Assembly: GCF_032854445.1 (NCBI RefSeq)
Contig: NC_088304.1
Coordinates: 36,568,599-36,632,598, forward strand
Origin: Liolophura sinensis
Taxonomy: Eukaryota; Mollusca; Polyplacophora; Chitonida; Chitonidae
Direction of reading: 5' to 3'
Length of the DNA stretch: 64,000 nucleotides
Under the pieces are notes generated by a model. It was not told the origin of the DNA, searched no databases, and saw only the letters and a program-made list of their open reading frames with translations. Shown here one piece after another: positions 57,365 through 64,000 of the stretch. Every line of letters starts with the position of its first letter. The stretch's first letter is position 1. The position numbers and the translations under genes are program-made.

Positions 57365-57765
57365 TATATTTCAATACCAGAACTGTGATATCATATCACT
57401 TCCACCCATGACATTTCCCCATGCAGAACCTTCGACCTGCATCCCGCAATGCTGTGGAAACACTGATTTCATGTATAAAACTTGGCCTATGTACAATAAA
57501 TTCTCCAATCCTAGTCGAAGATTATTTTAAATCATATATTCCTCTAAGAAACAACAACAATAACTCCCTAAAACGTCCAGCATTAGAACCGATTTTATTA
57601 AATTTAAAGATATAAACATGTAAAGTGGTATACTTTCAGACAACTTAACAAACCTGGCATAAATACACCATTATAGCATGACAGAACATATCAAAGGAGA
57701 TCAAGAACTAAATCTTCAACAATAAAACAAATATACAGACATATTGTAAAATTTATATCACTGAC
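57365..57765. other. No gene seen
   Basis: AT-rich DNA between the Tc1 and the 95-bp array. Confidence 0.4.
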
Positions 57766-58400
57766 CTTAAGGCAACATTATATGTTACCCAACAGTTGCA
57801 AAAGTATATGTAAATGTTACCCAACAGACGTTGCCTTATCTCACGAGTAAGGAATCAATCATACGGCTAAGTATAGATAAACTGACATTAGGGCAACAGT
57901 ATATGTAAATGTTAACCAACAGATGTTGCCTTATTTCACGAGTAAGGAATCAATCATATAGCTAAGCATAGATACAAAAACATTAGGGCAACAGAATATG
58001 TAAATGTTAACCAACAGATGTTGCCTTATCTCACGAGTAAGGAGTCAATCATACGGCTAAGCATAGATACAAAAACATTAGGGCAACAGAATATGTAAAT
58101 GTTACCCAACAGTTGTTGCCTTATTTCACGAGTAAGGAATCAATCATACGGCTAAGTATAGATACACTGACATTAGAGCAACAGTATATGTAAATGTTAA
58201 CCAACAGTTGTTGCCTTATTTCACGTGCAATGAATCAATCATATAGCTAACTACACATACACTGACACTAGGGCAACAGTAATGTAAATCTTAACCAACA
58301 GTTGTTGACTTATTTCACGAGCAAGGAATCAGTTATATAGCTAAATATCGATACACAGGCCTTAAGGCAACAGTATTGTTACCCAACAGTTATTTGGTGT
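57766..58400. repeat. Tandem repeat, 95-bp unit, six to seven copies
   Basis: Unit starts at 57886, 57981, 58076, 58171, 58265 and 58360 (CATTAGGGCAACAGTATATG, TTAACCAACAGATGTTGCC, CACGAGTAAGGAATCAATCA). The first unit (57766) is expanded by a partial duplication. Each unit carries an inverted pair GGCAACA...TGTTGCC. Confidence 0.9.
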
Positions 58401-59048
58401 AAAAAATCTACCTTTCAGAAAAATATATGAATATACGTTAACAACTCCCAGATTTCAACCTCGTCCATATTTTCTTTGATAATGAATGTTACTTTGTGTA
58501 CAATACAACATTGACAAAACTCCAATCCACCTGTGCAAGAACAGAAAATACACCCTAATGGTACAGTAATGCACTTATCAAAAAGAAAGCCAAGGTCTAC
58601 ACATTTGAGAAGCAGTGTGGCACTGCTAAGTACACTGACCTTAAGGCAACAGTATATGCATATGTTACCCTACACTGACTGGCTGTGCTTTGTGAGAAAA
58701 AAAATTTACCTTTCAGAAACATGTTTTAACATACATCACCAGCGTTCAGCTGAATTCCTTGTGCAAAGGCAAGTTTACCCGTATTTGCAAACCACTACCA
58801 GAAAACCCACAAGGGACGAAGGTCAAAATGACAGTGAAGAATAAAACAATTCCCCTGTAATGACCCAATTTCAACCTTGTCTCCACAAAGGTTACTCTAT
58901 CTTCAATAAACACTGACATAATCTCATCCAAGCAAAACTTAACACCAACAAACCATTATGGTGTAACCATTGTGCACCTGTACAATCCTCACCAATGTCT
59001 ACGCCTTATTTGACGAGTAAGGAATCAAGCATATACCTACCTACACAT
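58401..59048. other. Spacer with scattered units of the 95-bp repeat
   Basis: A partial unit (CTGACCTTAAGGCAACAGTA) lies at about 58637. No gene seen. Confidence 0.45.
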
Positions 59049-59230
59049 ACACTGACACTAGAGCAACAGTATATTTAAATCTTAACCAACAATTGTTGCC
59101 TTATTTCACGAGCAAGTAATCAATTATATAGCTAAATACCGATACACAGGCCTTAAGGCAACAGTATATGTTACCCAACAGTTATTTGGTGTAAATAAAA
59201 TCTACCTTTCAGAAACATATATGAATATAC
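59049..59230. repeat. Two further units of the 95-bp repeat
   Basis: Units aligned at 59056 and 59151, then the same distal sequence as after the main array (GTTATTTGGTGTAAA-AAATCTACCTTTCAG), suggesting the block was duplicated with its flank. Confidence 0.8.
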
Positions 59231-60049
59231 TTTAACAATTTAACCTTGGTTTAGATTGACGGAGGCATTACTTATGGATAACAACTCCTGGATTTATTGT
59301 ATTGGTAACGTTTCGATGTAGGTTCTTACATCGTTATCAAACCATATGAACATACATTTGGTTTAAATACTGGTTTTAGGGTCACTTTCCTGGCGGATAT
59401 CGTGGCCCATCAAATCAGTGTTTTATTTATTTTTTTAACACATGAATATTTTGGGTACATATTAGCAGTGCGTTGGTATACTATTTACATATGTACATGA
59501 GTCAATTAGTGGGATTAAACCTCTTTGTGGTAGCATGTGTATAGCTTATTGTATAGGTTCAAATGCAGCCATGGTCATTTAACAGAAAGGGGGTAAATAG
59601 TAAGCTATTTACAGAGATTAACGTTATCTTTACATTAGAAATACATAGATCTACATTAAAGAATTACAATGAATTGCCTATACAGAAATTTACAGAGAGA
59701 GAAAACAACAGTAGTGCTTTTATTTATTGGTTAACGGTTTTGTTCTCTTGCTTCCTCCTCTGTGACGTGGAGTTCAGGAGCTCCCGCCACTTATACCGGA
59801 CTCCGTCCAGAAAAAAACAGCGTACTGGAAACCTGTGCCTGTAACAGGTGCGACAAGTATAAATGAGGAGGAAGGATGTCAGGCCTCATCCACTTAGTTG
59901 AAGCAAGAGATAGTCCTATTGTTGTGATGTCTTTCATGTTTCTGGTCTTCGTTTCCTTGGTGTTAATTTTCTTTGGTCCCATGGGTCTTCTTATTGTTTT
60001 CCCTGTATTCTTCTGTAATTGATTTCCTTTTCTATTTCCAATTTTTATT
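59231..60049. other. No convincing gene
   Basis: AT-rich. About 59790-60049 may be the 3' continuation of the SGNH-containing element on the minus strand. Confidence 0.35.
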
Positions 60050-60640
60050 TTTGGCCTCCCATGGCGGCGCAGACAGCACGTTTCATAGACCGGTAGAACA
60101 GTTCCTGGCCTAGAGTGTTTAGGTGCACTCCGTCGTTGGTTAGAATTTGCTTTTGTGGTCGGATCAGTCCCCGGTGTCTCCAGAAGGTGGCCTATTGGTT
60201 GTTTGTCGGTTTCTTGTTAATTTCATGGATTTTTGTATTATAAATGTGGACCGAAATTCGCCGAGTTACCTGACGGTAAAGAAGCTGGCTGATGTAGATC
60301 CTTGGAATTTGGAATTTCGATTTAAGCGCACCAACATAGTCTAAAATATCAGCGCAAATTGCTGCTGCTGATTTGTGAGAGTCCGCATCGTTTCCCCCAA
60401 TGTGGAGGATAACTAGATCAGGTTTTGTCTCCTAAAGGAGGCTTTCCAATCTTCCAGAGCATCTAAGTGTCCCAACTCTAGCTCCCCCAATGCCAAAGAA
60501 CCGAATGTCCTGGCCTGTTCCAAAGTCGATTCTAGATTTTGGGATCGAATTTCGAAGGGTACTATTCTCCAGCCTATGAACGTAACTGCTTCCGATAATA
60601 AACCTTTTCATCCTTGTTTTTTTTTGTTCCTGTGAAAACA
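60050..60640 (-). pseudogene. SGNH/GDSL-hydrolase-like domain fragment
   Basis: Minus strand from about 60635, where an acceptor-like TTTTCACAG precedes the ATG at 60609-60611. Block I: KRFIIGSSYVHRLENS (GSS replaces GDS). Block II Gly: FFGIGGARVG (about 60485). Block III: HIGGND (about 60385). Block V: NDGVHLN (about 60115). These are the four SGNH signature blocks in the right order. A TAG at 60432-60434 and a one-base shift right after it, and a further stop near 60195, break the frame. Such domains often occur in animal genomes as part of mobile-element or multigene-family proteins; the parent element is not identified. Confidence 0.68.
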
Positions 60641-60712
60641 AATAGAGAAAACAAATATACAAGATAGTTGTATTTTTAATTGGCGAAGAGGTTTTGTTTA
60701 TGAGATAATGTA

Positions 60713-62249
60713 AACTACCGGGCAAAAGAAACGTATAACTTTTAAATGCAGTTTTTTCTATGGAAAAATAAGTTGAATAAGTTTGAACGTTGTGCGAATA
60801 CGTTTGCACATAAGCACCCTGTGAACACGTCACTTTTTAACGAGATTCATTGAAATTGGTGTAAGACATCATGAAAAATCGGAAAAACAAAATCGTTTCG
60901 GGCCCTGTTGAAAATTCTCGATAATGACCGCCGTATAAATACCGATGTAGCACATGGTAAGGGTGCCATACCATAAGAACATCTAAGAGATGCCGAGACT
61001 CACACAAGCAGAACATGATAGAGCCACTGGTATGGCCGACATGGGGGCCAGCCAACACCACATTGCCAGAACATTCAATTGCAGTCAAGCCACCATCAGC
61101 AGACTGTTGGGTCGTTACCGCCTAACAGGCAGGACACAAGATCGTCCAAGATCGGGCAGGCCAAGTGTTACAACGCCTGGCGAAGACCGGTACATCCGCA
61201 CAATCCACCTGCGTAACCGGTTTGTGACGGCGACGTCAACGGCGGAAACGGCACTGGGACATCCCATCAGCAGACGCACAGTCTTACGACGACTCCGCGT
61301 GAGTGGTATCAGAGCCTATCGCCCCTTCCGTGGAATGGCATTGACTCCTCTACACCGTCAAAACAAGCTGCGTTGGGCAAGAGATGGCAGCGACGAGACT
61401 GGCAAAGGGTGCTGTTTACTGATGAATGCCGATATAACCTCTTCAGAAATGATGGTCGAATTCGTGTGTATCGACGCAGGGGAGACCGATTGGCACAAAA
61501 CTGCATTGAGAATGTCCACCCTTTTGGTGCTGGTGGGGTGCTTGATGGGGAGGAATTTGTGGACAGGTGAGAACGAGATTGGTCATCATCCAGGGAAATC
61601 TGACTGGCCAAAGATACCGAGATGAAATATTGGAACCTGTTGTGGTGCATTTCGTGCATCAACAGCAAAGGGATATCCTTTTGCAGCAGGACAATGCACG
61701 ACCTCATACAGCCAGAGTTGTACTAAATTATCTGGAGACCGTTGATGTCAACGTACTGCCTGGACGATCACCAGACATGAATCGCTTAGAGCTTCTGTTG
61801 GATCATCTTGATCGACGTCTGAGACAACGCGTCCCTCCCCAACAAAACAGGCAACAGCTCGAACAGGCTTTATTTGAGGAGTGGGACAGAATTCCTGATG
61901 ACGTCATTCGGCGGCTGACGACTTCCATGAGGAGACGTATTTTGGCTTTAATTGATGCAATGGTTGCTCACACACGCTACTAACGATCTGTCTTATGACA
62001 TGATAGGACATTAGGTACACCTTTTTAAGGGAGTCCCTTTACTTGCATTTGTGTAATTTTTCAGATTTACCCCATGCCTTCTTTACTCGGCCTGACAGTA
62101 AGTGTAATATCCATATGGCTTTGGATTTTTGAATAGAACTTGGAAAATGGTTTATTGCAATATAATGCTTATCATGTTGATACTGTCTGTCTTTCTTTCT
62201 CTTTCTTGTGGTGCTGAACAAGGTTATACGTTTCTTTTGCCCGGTAGTT
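60713..62249 (+). mobile_element. Tc1-type transposon, family D
   Basis: Terminal repeats of about 28 bp (AACTACCGGGCAAAAGAAAC and its complement) with TA at 60711-60712 and 62250-62251; about 1.54 kb. It lies just upstream of the SGNH fragment. Confidence 0.93.
60990..61983 (+). pseudogene. Tc1 family D transposase, frameshifted
   Basis: ATG 60990. N-terminal HTH (MPRLTQAEHDRATGMADMGA, FNCSQATISRLLGRY), linker RPRSGRPSVTT, frame change near 61375, first Asp in LFTDECRYN (about 61420), second frame change near 61565, then the second Asp in QQDNARPHTA (about 61690) and a Glu in NRLELLLDHLD (about 61790). Two residues usual after the LPW are missing (LPGRSPD), shortening the second-Asp-to-Glu spacing from 34 to 32. 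It ends AHTRY. Confidence 0.9.
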
Positions 62250-62251
62250 TA

Positions 62252-62499
62252 TATCTTAAGCAAGAAGATATTTGATAAAACAGATACTTAGGAGGAAATT
62301 AGTGGTATAGCTACCAATCAAAAATTGATAGAGGGACTGCCCTCGTATGATATATACACATTTGTAAATAAATAGAAAATAAATATCAACTAATGAGAAT
62401 AGATAAATAACAACAAACAAGAGGGCAGATTAGTAAATGGAGAAATATTATTAATTACTACAGTTATCAAATTTTGTGGTTACATTGTTTTCGTGTGCA
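62252..62499. other. Spacer, no feature
   Basis: AT-rich spacer between the Tc1 and the LINE 3' region. Confidence 0.3.
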
Positions 62500-63061
62500 G
62501 TGTTTTTGCAGATCGGTTTCATGGACGTTTCATCGGCCCTCAAGATCGAGGTATCGCCAGTATAGTTTGTTGATAACGTTGTAGGAAGGAATTATGTATC
62601 TGTGGAATAAACAGCCCTCAAAATCAAGGTATCGCCCTTGTTAGTATATGTGTTTGGTAATTTCGGAAAATGCACTGTTTTTAATCAGAGAAGGTGACGT
62701 ATTGTTGACTAGAGCAGAAAAGGCCCTCAGAATCAAGATATCGCCGTTGTTGGTCAATTATGATTTATAATATTCGGCTTTCGTAACCCGTCGATTTGAT
62801 GTATTCTTTTAGTAAGGAAAATATTTGTGCTCTCAGGTGTGGTTTGGGGTTAACGATTGTCTGAAGGTCAAGATCACATTTGTAGATTTTCAGGCATTCT
62901 GCCAATCGCCTTCGTTCTTTACTGTGTTTAATACATTGTAGGAAATAGTGCTCTATGGTTTCATCATCCTCTTGACAGGCTGGGCAAGTTGGTGAAGAAT
63001 TTTGGATTATAGTTGCTAGATGTCCTTGAGCCCTGTTTTCCCTAGTCTCAGGCGTGATATG

Positions 63062-63325
63062 GGGGCCTCCGTGGCTCAGTTGGTTAAAGCGCTAGCGCAG
63101 CGTAATGACCCAGGAGTCTCTCACCAATGCGGTCGCTGTGAGTTCAAATCCAGCTCATGCTGGCTTCCTCTCCGGCCGTACGTGAGAAGGTCTGTCAGCA
63201 ACCTGCGGATGGTCGTGGGTTTCCCCCGGGCTCTGCCCGGTTTCCACCCACCATAATGCTGGCCGCCGTCGTATAAGTGAAATATTCTTGAGTACGGCGT
63301 ATAACACCAATCAAAAAAAAAAAAA
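63062..63325 (+). repeat. tRNA-derived SINE, family 1, full length
   Basis: Box A TGGCTCAGTTGG and box B GAGTTCAAATCCAGC; the body is as in 39100, with an A-rich tail. 14-bp target duplication TCAGGCGTGATATG at 63048-63061 and 63326-63339. Confidence 0.95.
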
Positions 63326-63549
63326 TCAGGCGTGATATGTTTTTGTCATCTTGGTTATTCAATAATTGAAACGAATTTAATTTTGTAATCGTTCCGTCTA
63401 ATATTTTATAGTGCCATCGTCCGCGGGATTCTTTATCCCATTCCTCTTTCCACTGATTGTTAATTTGGGTATTGATCAATGTATATATTTCATTTTGGCT
63501 GAGGGGAGCGTCTATATCTTGCTGATATTTTTGTAGGCTCGATTTTGCT

Positions 63550-63962
63550 GCCTGATATGCAATTTGATTTCCTGGAATATTAACGTGCGCTGGAACCCAT
63601 GCTAGAGTCAGTTCGGTTGTTTGTTTCTGTATTTTGTTAGCGAGATTATTTCTTGTAGGAGATCTGGTCTGCTCTCAGATTTGGAGTTTTGGATGGAAAT
63701 TAATCCGCTGAGGGAGTTGCATAGTATGGCCACTCGGTTTGGTTTGTTCTCAAGAATCCATTGTAGTGCCATTGTAATTGCAACTAATTCACTAGTATAG
63801 ACGGAGAGGTGGTTGGGTAGTTTATAGTTTTTAACTATGTTTAGATCTGGTATTGCAAATGATGATCCAGTGTGACCCTGCACATTTTTAGATCCGTCAG
63901 TATATATTTTTAGGTGACCGTTGTAGTTTTCGTGGAAGTGTTCTAAGGCTTGAGCTTTGATA
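63550..63962 (-). pseudogene. LINE RNase H domain, catalytic residues lost
   Basis: The first Asp is kept in KIYTDGSKN and the Glu in YTSELVAITMALQWI. The third position reads ILCNSLSG where the family has ILCDSLSG (Asp to Asn). After a frame change at 63610 the fourth block reads WVPAHVNIPGNQIAYQAAK with Tyr where Asp is expected. The upstream end is cut by a Tc1 terminal repeat. Confidence 0.8.
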
Positions 63963-63964
63963 TA

Positions 63965-64000
63965 AACTACCAGGCAAAAGAAAGGTTTCAACCACTTCTT
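63965..64000 (+). mobile_element. Left end of another Tc1 family D element (cut by the window end)
   Basis: TA then TAAACTACCAGGCAAAAGAA matches the terminal repeat of the element at 60713 with a few differences. Confidence 0.75.

Larger units (their letters stand above)
62500..63962 (-). mobile_element. Non-LTR retrotransposon (LINE, I/Jockey-like) 3' end
   Basis: Minus strand: RNase H domain (63960-63550), a connecting region (NQWKEEWDKESRGRWHYKIL, about 63430), a SINE insertion (63062-63325), then a C-terminal CCHC knuckle (CPACQEDDETIEHYFLQC, about 62960) and a 3' region with three repeats of GCCCTC-A-ATC-AG-TATCGCC at 62535, 62613 and 62722. The RT part is beyond the window or removed by the Tc1 that starts at 63965. 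Confidence 0.75.

Noticed and set aside
59563-59844. 93-codon ORF with one hydrophobic stretch
   Set aside because: No recognisable family, no splice or promoter evidence, AT-rich context.

Overview
The window is animal nuclear DNA, most likely from a mollusc. The evidence is spliced genes with GT-AG introns, tRNA-derived SINEs of a type I associate with molluscs (an inference from memory), a Polinton, a Gmr1-like LTR retrotransposon, a Penelope-like element, PIF/Harbinger and many Tc1-type elements, plus AT-rich spacers and microsatellites. There are no CRISPR arrays, operons or bacterial genes. The only convincing host gene that looks intact is the 3' part of an SLC13-family sodium/carboxylate or sulfate symporter: five exons between 664 and 20667, plus strand, with upstream exons outside the window.

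Region 1 (1-21 kb). The SLC13 gene has one very large intron, 1756-19746. That intron holds a complete but decayed Polinton/Maverick, 2981-19318, with 89-bp terminal inverted repeats and a short target duplication. The unoccupied version of its target repeat survives in this same window at 45424-45428. In order the Polinton carries a Cys-rich small protein, a protein-primed DNA polymerase B, a retroviral-type integrase, several small membrane or charged proteins, a packaging ATPase, a major capsid protein, a long membrane/coiled-coil protein, and further virion-type proteins. Polymerase, integrase, capsid and most large genes are broken by stops and frameshifts, while a few small ORFs remain open. 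A 1.5-kb Tc1 element sits inside it and has replaced the C-terminus of the ATPase.

Region 2 (22-34 kb). A truncated Tc1 element abuts a Gmr1-like Ty3/gypsy retrotransposon (24088-33902) whose integrase lies upstream of reverse transcriptase. Its gag gene was hit twice: by a SINE after codon 5, and by a 3.7-kb Harbinger element (25539-29220). The Harbinger's two genes, a MADF-BESS protein and a DDE transposase, are interlocked, each with an exon inside the other's intron on the opposite strand.

Region 3 (34-49 kb). A 7TM receptor pseudogene with a somatomedin-B-like module (34711-38060) is followed by gene-poor DNA rich in degenerate duplications, SINEs, a 50-bp and a 48-bp tandem repeat, and microsatellites.

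Region 4 (49-64 kb). This part is a mobile-element graveyard. It holds two more copies of the Tc1 family found in the Polinton, a Penelope-like element split by a different Tc1 family, 65-bp and 95-bp tandem arrays, an SGNH-hydrolase-like fragment, a fourth Tc1 family, a LINE 3' end with a defective RNase H interrupted by a SINE, and the start of another Tc1 at the window edge. All four Tc1 families share the core AAAAGAAACG in their terminal repeats although the rest of the repeats differ.
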